A DNA stretch of 64,000 bases from Pseudomonadota bacterium (GTDB lineage: Bacteria > Pseudomonadota > Gammaproteobacteria > Pseudomonadales > Pseudohongiellaceae), in NCBI GenBank assembly GCA_027592275.1, contig JAQCKF010000013.1, positions 1 through 64,000 on the forward strand, in the 5' to 3' direction. Position numbers and translations under genes: made by a program. The notes beneath the pieces are model-generated. The model saw nothing but the letters and a program-made list of their open reading frames with translations. It was not told the DNA's origin and did no database searches. Below are positions 1 to 9,877 of this stretch, one piece after another. How positions within the stretch are numbered: the first letter of the stretch is position 1; every line of letters starts with the position of its first letter.

Positions 1-192
1 CGCACCTCAGCTATTCCCTTTTCTTATAGCATCGAGCAGCCTTCAAGTTTCCACTTTAGCGCCTTAAATCTCAGCCACTCGTTTCGACTTATCATCTGAC
101 ATCGAGCAACAATCAGAGCGCCCACGCTCAAGCACTCAGCGACATTGTAGTGGCTGCTCGCAAGCTAAAATTTAGTGAAGTGTGCCGCGCGC

Positions 193-990
193 TTAATCTC
201 GGGTAACGATTAATCTGCGCTCGCCCTGGCGAAGGGAGTTGCGTCGTAGTAGGGGGTTTCTCTGTTGCCGAATCGACATCTCAGTATTCAGATCAGAGGA
301 AAGAAAAAGCTCTCTTTCAAAGATCTCTATATTTCGTGCCAGCATGGCAAACTTCGGGTCGTCTAAGGACAGCGTGTTCTCCGCAATTTGCATACGAAGC
401 TTGAATAGCTTGTTTACCTTACGTAAATGTTCGATACGATTACCCCCTAGATTCACATTTAACGCAGTAATATGCCAGTCACTGACTTTTCTAAGCCCAG
501 CCTCAAGTCGACTATCGTTCGTGTCGTAGAGCCTACGATAGAGATGTTCCTGATACGCATAGTAGTCATTCACCTCTTCCCAATTTTTCAGAGCAATCTC
601 GGCGGAGATGATGTCGTCTACAATGGAAATCTGTGATTCGTGATACAAACCTTGATTTATTCGGGCAACGTGTAAAGCCTGCTTAAAAAGAACCAACGCC
701 TGTTGATGCTCACCTGAAGACTGACTAAACCGACCTAAATCTTCCAACAACTCAATCTGACGTAGATCGTAGGCACCGAAGTCAGACTCTACAGTCGTGA
801 TCGTTCGCGAAGCTGGGTCGATAGACGGCACCAAATCATTCGTTAGATTGAGAGACAAACCCTGTGCGAGGCTGTCGGAAGACAGGAGGGCAATACTGAA
901 TATAGCGAGAAGCGTCGCTAATAGTTGAGATACTACAAGCTGAGGGTCTACGGGGTAATTAGCTGCTTTTAGTTCGTCTAATTTAGTCAT
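193..990 (-). CDS. Exported TPR-like protein at the end of the MoxR/VWA operon
   Basis: Residues about 20-43 form one hydrophobic stretch ending in a signal-peptidase-like SLAQG, so the protein is probably exported. The following region (about 75-160) reads as helical TPR-type pairs, with GEHQQALVLFKQALHVARIN as the clearest unit. The C-terminus is basic and Arg-rich. No catalytic motif is visible. It follows the BatA-type VWA gene on the same strand after a 167-bp AT-rich gap, so it may have its own promoter. TPR proteins accompany Bat-type operons, where they are thought to scaffold VWA proteins; that role here is inference. Confidence 0.7.
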   Translation of the reverse strand: MTKLDELKAANYPVDPQLVVSQLLATLLAIFSIALLSSDSLAQGLSLNLTNDLVPSIDPASRTITTVESDFGAYDLRQIELLEDLGRFSQSSGEHQQALVLFKQALHVARINQGLYHESQISIVDDIISAEIALKNWEEVNDYYAYQEHLYRRLYDTNDSRLEAGLRKVSDWHITALNVNLGGNRIEHLRKVNKLFKLRMQIAENTLSLDDPKFAMLARNIEIFERELFLSSDLNTEMSIRQQRNPLLRRNSLRQGERRLIVTRD

Positions 991-1157
991 AATCCTGCGC
1001 CACTAATGGTTTAAATATGGCGTAAAAAAAATGATTATTCAATCAGATTCGGAACTAATTTTACAGAATTATGAAATTTATGTGACAGGGATATATTTTA
1101 ATCTTTTAAATATCAATTAGTTAAAAATTGACCATCAAATATAGGTAGGCTTTGTGG

Positions 1158-3182
1158 CTACCGGTAGGTACGGTTGGCAACGAAGGCCTCAGTGAGAATA
1201 AGCAGCATAGTTAGACACAATATCCACCACCAGACTCTCTGTGGTCGCTCCAACTCTTCTATCAGCTGCGCAGTCCTAACCTCCCGCGATTGATTAGGTT
1301 CCGTATCTGGATTGATTATCTGATCATACAAGTTTGCGACCGGAGTACGATTGAAATTTGATTCTTCAGGAATTCCATTAACTGCAAAGTTGACTGGATT
1401 CCCATCGACCCTCGCGCTAATCATGCCAGGCGTTGTCGCTGTAGTGACGAAGTTGTCATTCTCAAATTGGATAGAGTTGCCGGCCGCATCAACGGCTTCG
1501 ATTACTTGCGCTGTGCCTGAGGGATCTAAGTCCAGACTATCTCCAACCTGATACGCACGTTGCTTGGGATTCTGTTGTACGAGGTATCTGAGAGTTTCAT
1601 GCACGAACGGAAGGAACAACCTTTGCAGCGCTAAATTATTCCACTCTAAATCTAGCGACGAGGCAAATAAGATGACATTGCCCTCCCCAACGCTTCGTTC
1701 CAAAAGTGCGGGCTCCGTATTGTCGAACTGCATCAATACGTCTGCCGCTTCGTTTGGCAACAACGACCAGTGATTCTGAAACCGCGCCGACCAATCACTA
1801 CTGAGCGGGCTAAGAATAGGATGACGACGGTCGAAATCAGCGATCACAAGATAGTCGTCAAGACCTAATTGCCCTCTGCTTTGAATCACTGCCGGCGTAA
1901 TCTCAGCAAACTGACGATTGAATACTTCCGGCGTCACCTTATCCGCGGGCGCCAAAAGCAAACTCCCGCCTTCGCGCACATAGTTTTCGATAGCAGCTGC
2001 CTGGCCGGAACTCAAGTCACCCACGTTTAGTAATACGGCAACATCATTCTGTCTGAGCGAAGCAGAGCTAAGCTCGGCCGGCTCGATAGTCTGCAATAAG
2101 AAAGGCGATTGAGCGGCGCTGCTTACTGCAAGACCAAACCAGTGCCCTTCATCATCAAACCAATCGTCCGATGCTTCACCGTTAACCAACAGGACACGAA
2201 TCTTAGGCAGCACATCGACAGTAAAAAAATAGGAGTTATCAACTACGAAGTTGTCGCCCGTCACGCGCACCTCGCCATTGTGCGTGCCCTGCGCATCGAA
2301 ACTGGCGGTGAAGGTGACAACCTGCTCGGAGCGATCAGCTAGATCTACTTGAACTGACTCAATCATTTCACCGTCGACGTAGAGACTAACATCGCCCTGC
2401 TCTAAATAAAGGGTGCCAGTCGAGCGGACTCTAGCGAGAATCTGTTGTTCAGCCGCATCCTCTAACAACTGCTCAGGTGACCTCACGTCAGTAAGTGCTA
2501 GATTGCTGCTCTCAATTGCTGCCACATCGATGCCATTAAAGGCTGTGCCAGGGGCCAGTTTCCAACCCTCTTCCGAGTTATCCATACCGACATCCTGAAA
2601 ATCGCTTATCAGATAGATTACACGGTTCTCATAGCGAGAAGTTTCAAGCAACTGATCAGCGAGACGCAAATTTGGCATGTAGCGCGTAGTTCCATAGCCC
2701 GGCTCATCTAGACTATTGATAAGCGATCTAACACTATCAATATCAGTGCTTAACTCGCGTACCATGGCGGCGGCATTAGAGAAGCTTATTAATGCCACCT
2801 CGTCGCCCGATGTCATCCCGTCTAGGATATCGAGGGCCTCCTGTTTAGCTAGCTCAAAATTGTCTTCGTAGCGCATACTCATAGATATATCGAGCATGAT
2901 CACCGCTGACATGGGGTCGGCGTCTAATAGGCGTGCCACGGTGGGATCGAAAAGCGGCCTAGCGAAGGCGAAAACCAATAGGGCGATAACTGCAGATCTT
3001 AGCAACAACAGCAGCCACTGCTGAATATGTTGAAATAGTATGAGCTTCTTAGAGGTTTTCTTCAGAAATCGAATAGTACTGAACATCACCTTCGGTGGCT
3101 TTTCCTTGCGAATGAGATGAATCGCTATCGGAATTAGCGCCGCTAGCAAGCCAAGCAAAAATAAGGGAGTTAAAAATACCAT
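1158..3182 (-). CDS. BatA-type VWA domain membrane protein
   Basis: The first 77 residues match the N-terminal double-transmembrane BatA domain: a hydrophobic start, a basic HLIRKEKPPKVMFSTIRFL loop and a second membrane segment ending near FARPLF. A VWA domain follows, with a MIDAS-type DISMSM motif near residue 98. The middle is Ig-like and glutamine-amidotransferase-like, and a final membrane helix (WWWILCLTMLLILTEAFVA) precedes a short basic tail. It is an inner-membrane protein with most of its mass outside the cytoplasm. The ATG directly follows the DUF58 stop (TAGATG), so translation is coupled. It is presumably a membrane partner of the MoxR/DUF58 pair. Confidence 0.88.
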   Translation of the reverse strand: MVFLTPLFLLGLLAALIPIAIHLIRKEKPPKVMFSTIRFLKKTSKKLILFQHIQQWLLLLLRSAVIALLVFAFARPLFDPTVARLLDADPMSAVIMLDISMSMRYEDNFELAKQEALDILDGMTSGDEVALISFSNAAAMVRELSTDIDSVRSLINSLDEPGYGTTRYMPNLRLADQLLETSRYENRVIYLISDFQDVGMDNSEEGWKLAPGTAFNGIDVAAIESSNLALTDVRSPEQLLEDAAEQQILARVRSTGTLYLEQGDVSLYVDGEMIESVQVDLADRSEQVVTFTASFDAQGTHNGEVRVTGDNFVVDNSYFFTVDVLPKIRVLLVNGEASDDWFDDEGHWFGLAVSSAAQSPFLLQTIEPAELSSASLRQNDVAVLLNVGDLSSGQAAAIENYVREGGSLLLAPADKVTPEVFNRQFAEITPAVIQSRGQLGLDDYLVIADFDRRHPILSPLSSDWSARFQNHWSLLPNEAADVLMQFDNTEPALLERSVGEGNVILFASSLDLEWNNLALQRLFLPFVHETLRYLVQQNPKQRAYQVGDSLDLDPSGTAQVIEAVDAAGNSIQFENDNFVTTATTPGMISARVDGNPVNFAVNGIPEESNFNRTPVANLYDQIINPDTEPNQSREVRTAQLIEELERPQRVWWWILCLTMLLILTEAFVANRTYR

Positions 3183-4076
3183 CTAAAAGCTCTTCGCCCT
3201 TTTGCTCATATAGGATGACAGAGCCGAGTCTAGAGGTTCTGAAGTGTTTAGTAGGCAGTAGTCTACGCCACTACTCTGGCATTGTTTCTTGCAGAACGAC
3301 AGGAACTCATTCAGGTTCTCGAGGTAGGCCTTACGAATCGCTGCTGGTGTTGTAATAAACGTCTCATCACTTTCCATATCAACGAACTCCGAAGCCTCGT
3401 TGAAAGTAAAGTTCAGTTCAGCATCATCCATTACATGAAATACGATCACGTCGTTCCCCATGCCGCGCAAAGTCTGCAAGGTCTTGATGATGCGTTCTTC
3501 GTCGTCGAGCATGTCAGTTATCAACACCACCATACTCTTCTTATTGAGCGAGGCGGCAAGGTCGGTCAACGGTTTAACTGCATCGGTTTTCTTGCCCGGT
3601 TTGATCTGCGCAAGGGTTCGTAATATGCGCATGAGATGTGGCTGTCGACACTTCGCAGGCAGGTACTCATTGACCTTCTCATCGAAGGTAATTAGGCCGA
3701 CTGCGTCGCGCTGCCTATTGATAAAATAAGCCAACGCCGAAGCTAGAGTGATGCCATAGTCCATCTTACTCGTGCCGCCGGATGAATAAGACATAGAAGC
3801 GCTGGTATCCAGCACGACCATACAGCGAACATTGGTCTCGTCCTCATACTGCTTGATATAAAATTTTTCGCTTCTGGCGTATAACTTCCAGTCTATGTGT
3901 CGCATATCATCGCCACGTTGGTAGTGACGATAATCATTGAATTCAACACTAAAACCTCTGTGTGGACTTTTGTGCAAACCAGAAAGAAAGCCTTCCACAA
4001 CAACACGCGCACGCAACTCGAGGTTGTCGAGACCAGCGAGGACTGTAGGGTCGAGAAAATTTAACGATTCTGACAT
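3183..4076 (-). CDS. DUF58 domain protein
   Basis: A typical DUF58 protein of 297 residues. The signature block near residues 38-80 contains GFSVEFNDYRHYQRGDD followed by MRHIDWKLYARSEKFYIKQY. A VWA-like core begins at VVLDTSASM, giving a MIDAS DxSxS. No signal peptide or membrane helix is seen, so it should act on the cytoplasmic side. DUF58 proteins are almost always encoded next to MoxR ATPases and are taken to be their adaptors or substrates. It sits between MoxR (54-bp gap) and the BatA-type gene (no gap). Confidence 0.92.
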   Translation of the reverse strand: MSESLNFLDPTVLAGLDNLELRARVVVEGFLSGLHKSPHRGFSVEFNDYRHYQRGDDMRHIDWKLYARSEKFYIKQYEDETNVRCMVVLDTSASMSYSSGGTSKMDYGITLASALAYFINRQRDAVGLITFDEKVNEYLPAKCRQPHLMRILRTLAQIKPGKKTDAVKPLTDLAASLNKKSMVVLITDMLDDEERIIKTLQTLRGMGNDVIVFHVMDDAELNFTFNEASEFVDMESDETFITTPAAIRKAYLENLNEFLSFCKKQCQSSGVDYCLLNTSEPLDSALSSYMSKRAKSF

Positions 4077-4130
4077 TAAAACTTTTACTCAGTTATGCAC
4101 AAATCAGCATTATTGGTATAGGGCGGTAAA

Positions 4131-5180
4131 CTATAGGTTCGATGTCGGCTCGGGCACTTCTTCAAGCAGACGCTGAATAACATGATCGGTAGTAATGCGC
4201 TCCGCTTCAGCGTGGAAGTTTAGCAAGACCCTATGTCGCAATATCGAAGGCGCAAGAGCGCGCACATCCCCATAGGAAACGTTGTAGCGGCCCATTAAGA
4301 GAGCACGCACCTTCCCTGCAAGGATCAGATTCTGCGAGGCTCGAATACCCGCTCCCCAGCTCACCCAGTCTTTAATAAACTGTGGACTACTTTCAGTCTG
4401 CGGTCGTGATGCATGCACTAGCCTAACCGCGTACTGAATCACCGCCTCGGCCGCAGGCACCTGTCGTGCGATGCGCTGGAACTCCAGAATATCCTCTCCA
4501 CTGAGGGGATGCGATAACGTTGTGTTATTGGTCTGCGTGGTGCTACGTACCACTTCAACCTCTTCATCTTCGGAAAGATAACCGAGTTCAATCTTGAACA
4601 TGAAACGGTCGAGCTGCGCTTCTGGCAACGGGTAAGTACCTTCGAGCTCGATCGGATTTTGTGTAGCCAGCACGAAGAAAGGCGCCGTCATCGGGTAGGT
4701 CACACCCGCTGCAGTGACTTGTTTCTCTTCCATCGCTTCTAACAGGGATGACTGCGTCTTCGGCGGCGTTCTATTGATCTCATCCGCGAGTAGGATATTG
4801 GTAAAGATCGGGCCTTTGACAAACTTAAGAACTCGATTTCCATCTTTCTCCTCAACGACCTCAGAACCGACGACGTCTGCCGGCATCAAGTCGGGTGTAA
4901 ACTGAATCCGACTGAAATCGACTTGCAGAATATCGGCAACGGTTTTGATCAGCAACGTCTTCGCCAACCCGGGAACACCGGTAATCAGACAGTGACCACC
5001 TGAGAACAGAGCAATCAACAGCTCATCGATAATATCATCCTGACCGATGATAACTTTCTTGATCTCGGCGACGATCTGATCGCGACCATCCTGCATCTTC
5101 TTAACGAGCGTAAGATCATCCGGGCTTTCCATAGCCTCGTCCTCGACCGCGTCTGTAGCTACTTCTTCAAAGTCTGTCAT
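4131..5180 (-). CDS. MoxR-family AAA+ ATPase
   Basis: A 349-residue AAA+ protein of the MoxR class. The Walker A motif GVPGLAKT is at residues 68-75, and Walker B with the MoxR-typical continuation LLADEINRTPPKTQ near residue 131. Sensor 1 (ATQNPIELEGTYPLPEAQLDRF) and the C-terminal lid are present. The acidic N-terminal 25 residues are an extension. MoxR ATPases act as chaperone-like remodellers with VWA partners, here most likely the DUF58 and two VWA proteins of the same operon. It is the only ATPase in the operon. Confidence 0.95.
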   Translation of the reverse strand: MTDFEEVATDAVEDEAMESPDDLTLVKKMQDGRDQIVAEIKKVIIGQDDIIDELLIALFSGGHCLITGVPGLAKTLLIKTVADILQVDFSRIQFTPDLMPADVVGSEVVEEKDGNRVLKFVKGPIFTNILLADEINRTPPKTQSSLLEAMEEKQVTAAGVTYPMTAPFFVLATQNPIELEGTYPLPEAQLDRFMFKIELGYLSEDEEVEVVRSTTQTNNTTLSHPLSGEDILEFQRIARQVPAAEAVIQYAVRLVHASRPQTESSPQFIKDWVSWGAGIRASQNLILAGKVRALLMGRYNVSYGDVRALAPSILRHRVLLNFHAEAERITTDHVIQRLLEEVPEPTSNL

Positions 5181-5250
5181 GTCTAATCCCTATCTTCCGG
5201 TTTTCTCAATTTTTCTGTTTGCTTCACTGATGTAGTGACTCGTCTCCAAA

Positions 5251-6081
5251 CTAGTGACTGAACGCATACATCAGAAAGTTAATCCCAATTTTATAAGCAT
5301 CATTCGTGGCCTTAGTAGGATAGCCCTTATAAAAAGTATGCTCCCAACCATCACCCAAATCCGTATTGTAATTTGCCACCATCATGACACGCCCATCGTC
5401 GTCCAGAATCGCATATACCTCGGGCGGATAGCTGGGATCATCAAGTTTCATGAACCCTCCGAAGTCCCATGTCACCATGCGGCCAGGAACCTGAGCTACC
5501 TCATCGATGTCGAAGAACACATGGAATATTTCATGAGTATTGTTCAATTTTATTATTTCACGTTCGGGGAAGATTTTTCCCATCTCCGCAAACATGTCAT
5601 CGAGATGCGGCTGTCCCCAAAAGTCATCCACCATGACGAAGCCGCCACGAAACATGAACTCTCGAAGGGCTTCAATCTCCGCGGGAGAGAAGTTCGGCCC
5701 GCTAGAGGATGAGCCGATTGGCACTCGTTTCCAGTTCATATAGAGAAATATGTTTTCGAATAGACTAGGGTCGGTTAGCTCAATAAATTCATGGTTGCGC
5801 GGATTCGTATCGATATTGGTGTAACGCTGCACGCCGCGTAGAAAATTCTCATCCGAGTCGGGATAATCTGTATCCCACCAACCGCCACCACGCCTGCCAA
5901 AACCTCTACTCCCACCGGCATAGTTCGTGTACTGCCCTCTTATCCACTGAAAATCGGTAATCTCATTTCCGTAGATTTCAGAGTCGCCCTCATTGTCGAA
6001 CTGCAAAACCTGCGCAACCACAGTCGTGCTGACAAATAGCAAGAACGCGGAAACGAGCAATAAGAGGTTTTTGAGGATCAT
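5251..6081 (-). CDS. Exported DUF4159 protein
   Basis: The protein begins with a signal peptide (MILKNLLLLVSAFLLFVSTTVVAQ). Most of the rest matches DUF4159, a Rossmann-like domain with the recognisable EALREFMFRGGFVMVDDFWG block and a GYPTKATNDAYKIGINFLMY end. I chose the ATG at 6081, four bases after the preceding stop, because it gives a clean signal peptide; in-frame ATGs at 6102 and 6132 would overlap the upstream gene. A Gly/Arg-rich stretch (GGSRGFGRRGGGWW) lies after the N-terminal region. DUF4159 proteins recur in MoxR/VWA operons; their activity is unknown. Confidence 0.85.
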   Translation of the reverse strand: MILKNLLLLVSAFLLFVSTTVVAQVLQFDNEGDSEIYGNEITDFQWIRGQYTNYAGGSRGFGRRGGGWWDTDYPDSDENFLRGVQRYTNIDTNPRNHEFIELTDPSLFENIFLYMNWKRVPIGSSSSGPNFSPAEIEALREFMFRGGFVMVDDFWGQPHLDDMFAEMGKIFPEREIIKLNNTHEIFHVFFDIDEVAQVPGRMVTWDFGGFMKLDDPSYPPEVYAILDDDGRVMMVANYNTDLGDGWEHTFYKGYPTKATNDAYKIGINFLMYAFSH

Positions 6082-6085
6082 CAAT

Positions 6086-8770
6086 TTAATCCGAATCTCC
6101 ATCGATTGATTGCAGCAATATTCTCTGCGCACGCTGATAGCTAGGTGCCGTTTCCAGCGCTCTCAAAATGTTTTCCTTAGCCTGAAGAGCCTGCCCATTA
6201 TTCAAATAGGCCTGCGCCAGATTCGTCTGTGCTTCTGCAGGGTCATTAATCTCGAGTTTCAGTAGCACTTCGTATTCAGTAACCGCCAGCTGGCTATCAC
6301 CTATTGTTTCAGCGTAACTAGCCTTCAACTGATGCACGTCAGCTCTGTATGGATCTACCTGAATCGCACGATCGATATAGTACTCGGCACGCTCAAAGTT
6401 ACTTTCTTCTAAGGCTGCCTCTGCCAAGATGATTGCTGAAGCGTAGTCGTGTTGGAGATTCTGTAGAAGTAATTCCAATTGTTGTAGCTGCGCCTCGCGG
6501 TTGCCTTCCTGCTCATAAATCTGCGATAGCACCAGAGGAGGACTAGGATAGCCGGTATAGGATGGCAAGAGTTCATACGCCTGATTAAGATACTGCTTCG
6601 CCTCAAAGAAACTCTCTTCCTTAAACAAAACGATGCCCAGCTGTAAGTAGGCTTGGAAGTCGCGATCGTTCTCTTCAATTCGGGCGCGCATATGCTGCTT
6701 CAGCGATACATTATTGTAGAGCTCGGCGAGTATCGCGCTTGAGTTCTCACGCACGCCATGACCGTGCCCGTCGCCTTCATCGGGCAGGTCTTCCGTATGT
6801 ACATAGACGTTAATCTCGGCAACACGACGATCGATCCAGCCTCTGAAAGCCGCATCGAATTGCCCTAAATTTTGATCGAAGACCTCATCAAATCGCTCTT
6901 CTTCTTCTTTTATAAATGCATACTGGTCGACCAGCTCAACCAACTTCTCAAACCCGTACTCGTCGGCGATGAAATCAACCACCAGATAGGCCTGGAAATA
7001 GGCGAAACCCAGATCGGCACTATTTTGTGCGCCGGAGAAACCAGAATTCAGATCAGCTACATGCAACAACTTGTCTTGTTCCGAGGCGCGTACTAGATCC
7101 AGCCCCTGGCTTCGGCCCCAATAAGGTCTGCCCTCACGTTCTTCATAGACCGAAATTCCCTCAGAGAGCCAACGCGGCATCCTATTGCCTGTCATTTGCA
7201 AAGTGATTACATGCATAAACTCATGCCAGACTATTTCCTGCCAATTTGCAGAAAGTGTATCGGGTGAGATCAGTGTTATCACCTTACCGAAGCAGATTCC
7301 GACCAGCGGGCCGATGTCTGGGAGTCCCACCGAGCGCACAGCAAAATCTTCAGATTTTTCGAACACCTCAATCAGAATAGGCCCTTCGGGCTCGAAGCCA
7401 TACTTCGCCGTCAGTGTGACCCAGCTTTCTTCTAGCAGAGGCTCAAGATAGGGCCAGAGTACATCAGCATCGTTCTCACTCATGTGCACCTTGAAGTGCT
7501 CACTCTCTAGAGTCCTATAAGTTTCCAACGTATCGAAGACCTTTAACATATTAGAGGTCAGCACATTGAATGGATCGTTCTCGTAGCCTATCTCGAGATT
7601 GGTCTTGCCCTCTTCCTCTTCGCCGAGACGAATAAGGTTACTACCAAGCAGTGTGTATCCCTGCCAATACTGAGGATCTGCTGCGATTGCGGCGCGAGCG
7701 AACACCACCGCCTCATCGAAAAGATAATTATTACCGAAGCTATCCGCAACATTGCCTAGGAAGATCGGATTATTTGGGCTGAAGGATTCAACTTGCGCAA
7801 GATAACCCTCGTAGTCTGCACTGCGTTCTTCTAGTGCCGCTTGCGAGGCCAGCACGCTGAGTGTTTTCAACGACTCCGGATTGAGGGCAAGTACGCGTTC
7901 GAAATAGTCATGCGCCTCCTCTTCTCTCCCATTGACCATCAACAATTGGCCATAGGTTTCCATCGCTGGAATCGAATTAGGATTTATCGCCAGTGCACGC
8001 TGCAATGCCCGCTCGTCACCGACTACATTCGCCATCCCCACAAGAGCAGGTACATAGCGGCCATTAATATCTATTGCTTCTTGATAAGAGCGCTCAGCAT
8101 CGGAGGCATTATATTTCTCTAGAAAGAGATCGCCCCACAGGGAATGAGCTTCCAAATTGTTAGGATTTGCCCGCGTTGCCTCATTGAAGAGGCTATTCGC
8201 ATCATGAAAATTACCCATCAGCCAGCTTGCGAGTGCCACCATCGCTACGTCTTCAGAGGCGAACACAAGGCCGTTGTTATAACGCTGCATAGCCCGATCC
8301 AAAATCGAGAACGCTATCTGCCTCTGCCCGACGAAGTCGAGCAAGCTGCCGTATTGAACCAAAGTACGTACCGGCGGTTCTGCCAATCCAGCGACAACCG
8401 ATTCCAGTATCTCCAACGCCTCTTTCGATTCGCCTACAGCTCGCTTAACTTCGGCAAGCTGCGTACTGAGTAGTGGGAAGCTAGCATATTCATCGTCTTC
8501 TATTGCATTCTCAACAACACTCATCGCATCGATATAGTTACCCATCATTGCGAAAGCCTTGCTTGCCCCAACGAGCCCCTCGTTTCGATCAAGACCATCG
8601 GCCATCTGAAAAATATCGGTGGCCGCCGCATACGAACCTGTCATCAATAATTGCTCGCCGCGAAACAGAGCAGACTCACCAGTGTTGGTCTGCCCAGAAT
8701 CCTGCGCAGAAACGCTGAATGCCAGACTCGCCAACAAAAGCACGGCGGCTGTAGAGTGTTTTCTTGCCAT
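6086..8770 (-). CDS. Exported TPR protein with gluzincin (peptidase MA-like) domain
   Basis: After a signal peptide (MARKHSTAAVLLLASLAFSVSAQ) come many TPR units (about residues 35-390), then a metalloprotease domain with VWHEFMHVITLQMTGNRMP and the downstream third-ligand motif LSEGISVYEE, the gluzincin HExxH...E pattern of peptidase_MA-like proteins. A second TPR block fills the C-terminus from about residue 700. The start at 8770 is four bases after the upstream stop and gives a good signal peptide; an upstream ATG at 8812 overlaps the previous gene. It is the only operon member with a complete protease signature, so it may cleave envelope proteins, perhaps after assembly on its TPRs (inference). 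Confidence 0.87.
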   Translation of the reverse strand: MARKHSTAAVLLLASLAFSVSAQDSGQTNTGESALFRGEQLLMTGSYAAATDIFQMADGLDRNEGLVGASKAFAMMGNYIDAMSVVENAIEDDEYASFPLLSTQLAEVKRAVGESKEALEILESVVAGLAEPPVRTLVQYGSLLDFVGQRQIAFSILDRAMQRYNNGLVFASEDVAMVALASWLMGNFHDANSLFNEATRANPNNLEAHSLWGDLFLEKYNASDAERSYQEAIDINGRYVPALVGMANVVGDERALQRALAINPNSIPAMETYGQLLMVNGREEEAHDYFERVLALNPESLKTLSVLASQAALEERSADYEGYLAQVESFSPNNPIFLGNVADSFGNNYLFDEAVVFARAAIAADPQYWQGYTLLGSNLIRLGEEEEGKTNLEIGYENDPFNVLTSNMLKVFDTLETYRTLESEHFKVHMSENDADVLWPYLEPLLEESWVTLTAKYGFEPEGPILIEVFEKSEDFAVRSVGLPDIGPLVGICFGKVITLISPDTLSANWQEIVWHEFMHVITLQMTGNRMPRWLSEGISVYEEREGRPYWGRSQGLDLVRASEQDKLLHVADLNSGFSGAQNSADLGFAYFQAYLVVDFIADEYGFEKLVELVDQYAFIKEEEERFDEVFDQNLGQFDAAFRGWIDRRVAEINVYVHTEDLPDEGDGHGHGVRENSSAILAELYNNVSLKQHMRARIEENDRDFQAYLQLGIVLFKEESFFEAKQYLNQAYELLPSYTGYPSPPLVLSQIYEQEGNREAQLQQLELLLQNLQHDYASAIILAEAALEESNFERAEYYIDRAIQVDPYRADVHQLKASYAETIGDSQLAVTEYEVLLKLEINDPAEAQTNLAQAYLNNGQALQAKENILRALETAPSYQRAQRILLQSIDGDSD

Positions 8771-8774
8771 AGGC

Positions 8775-9851
8775 TTACTGTTCAATTGACTCACCCTGGT
8801 TAACGACTTCATTGAATTGTCCTGTGGCTCTAGCTAAGTCTACAAGCAACTCTTCCATCTGCTGCCAGTAGTCTTGTTCTAAGAATTCTACCTTGCGCCC
8901 TCTCAGTATGAAGACCGAACGCTCTAAATCCTGCATGCGACTCTTTAACTGAATTGCCTCTGCTGAAAGGCCAGCAGTATCATCTACCAAATTGTCTATG
9001 TACGCTATTTCCGCCAGTCTGCCGTCGATCTCAGCCACAGTTGGATTAAGACTAAACAACGCATCGCCATTGTCATCAAGGCCTGCATGCTCGGAGGCTA
9101 ATCTACCTTGCTCCTCATAAAACTCTTCTACGTTGCTCTTGGCATAGTTGAATGCTTCCAAAATAGAAACTCGATTGTTCTTGTCTCTATCCCCATTGCG
9201 ATTATCCAACGCCTCGATGAAGTAATTCGAGAAGATCGGATCAAATTTTTCTGAAGAGGATCGCGTAGATGAGACTACAACGCGCCCTTCGTTAGATAAA
9301 GAAGCTGAAAATCCGTAGCTCGCCGAGGTTGTGTTGACTATAATCATGTCCTGTTGATCGAAGACATCCAACATGCCAGCAAATTGTCCGCCGGTAATAT
9401 CTGGGCCGACGATATTAAACTTCGACTCTTCTTCCGCTCCACTGCCATGACCGATTAGATAAATTGTTATCTGATCACCCGGCTGAACCACTGATTGCAA
9501 ACGAGCGAACTCTTGTTGAATGCCCACTAAATCGCAGGCGGCATCGATTCTCTGACTACCGGCTCCTTCTACTTCACCACGGTCATACAACAAAGAGATC
9601 GTGTCTGAGCTATAACCATAGTCTCTAGCTAAAATATCGTGTAGTGAAAATGCCCACTGCCGAAACTGTGATTTATTCTCATCACCGACTGTTGGACCGG
9701 CCAGAATAACAGCGTATTTTGTTGAATCTGGTCTATCGAGAAAAAACTCATTCTCGCTGCCATTGCCATCGCTCTGTGCGCTTGCGGCATTGGCAAGCAA
9801 CACCCCTAAACCCACGGCGAAAGTTTTCAATAAAAGGTTCATAGTCTTCAT
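8775..9851 (-). CDS. Exported caspase/C13-fold protein lacking the catalytic Cys
   Basis: A signal peptide (MKTMNLLLKTFAVGLGVLLANAASAQ) precedes a caspase-like fold: KYAVILAGPTV as the first strand, then the His motif YLIGHGSG. Where peptidase C13 and caspases carry the nucleophile (usually ACxSG or TCxSG) this protein has VNTTSASYGFSA, with Thr/Ser and no Cys. EF-hand-like NRNGDRDKNNRVSILEAF follows, and a C-terminal helical region (about 280-355) looks like a coiled coil. I chose the ATG at 9851 over the longer 9962 start because of the signal peptide. It is likely a non-peptidase relative of C13, or at most a Ser/Thr variant. It lies between a VWA and a TPR-protease gene. Confidence 0.8.
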   Translation of the reverse strand: MKTMNLLLKTFAVGLGVLLANAASAQSDGNGSENEFFLDRPDSTKYAVILAGPTVGDENKSQFRQWAFSLHDILARDYGYSSDTISLLYDRGEVEGAGSQRIDAACDLVGIQQEFARLQSVVQPGDQITIYLIGHGSGAEEESKFNIVGPDITGGQFAGMLDVFDQQDMIIVNTTSASYGFSASLSNEGRVVVSSTRSSSEKFDPIFSNYFIEALDNRNGDRDKNNRVSILEAFNYAKSNVEEFYEEQGRLASEHAGLDDNGDALFSLNPTVAEIDGRLAEIAYIDNLVDDTAGLSAEAIQLKSRMQDLERSVFILRGRKVEFLEQDYWQQMEELLVDLARATGQFNEVVNQGESIEQ

Positions 9852-9877
9852 AATTTTATTTATGTTGCGCTCATAAG

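Noticed and set aside
95-109. 15-mer TCTGACATCGAGCAA also present at 30872-30886, considered as a dispersed repeat
   Set aside because: One or two 15-base matches are expected by chance in a 64-kb window, no further homology flanks it, and the two contexts differ.
4093-4101. TTATGCACA DnaA-box-like site in the MoxR-DUF58 gap
   Set aside because: A single relaxed match inside an operon gap, with no neighbouring sites; chance is the simpler explanation.
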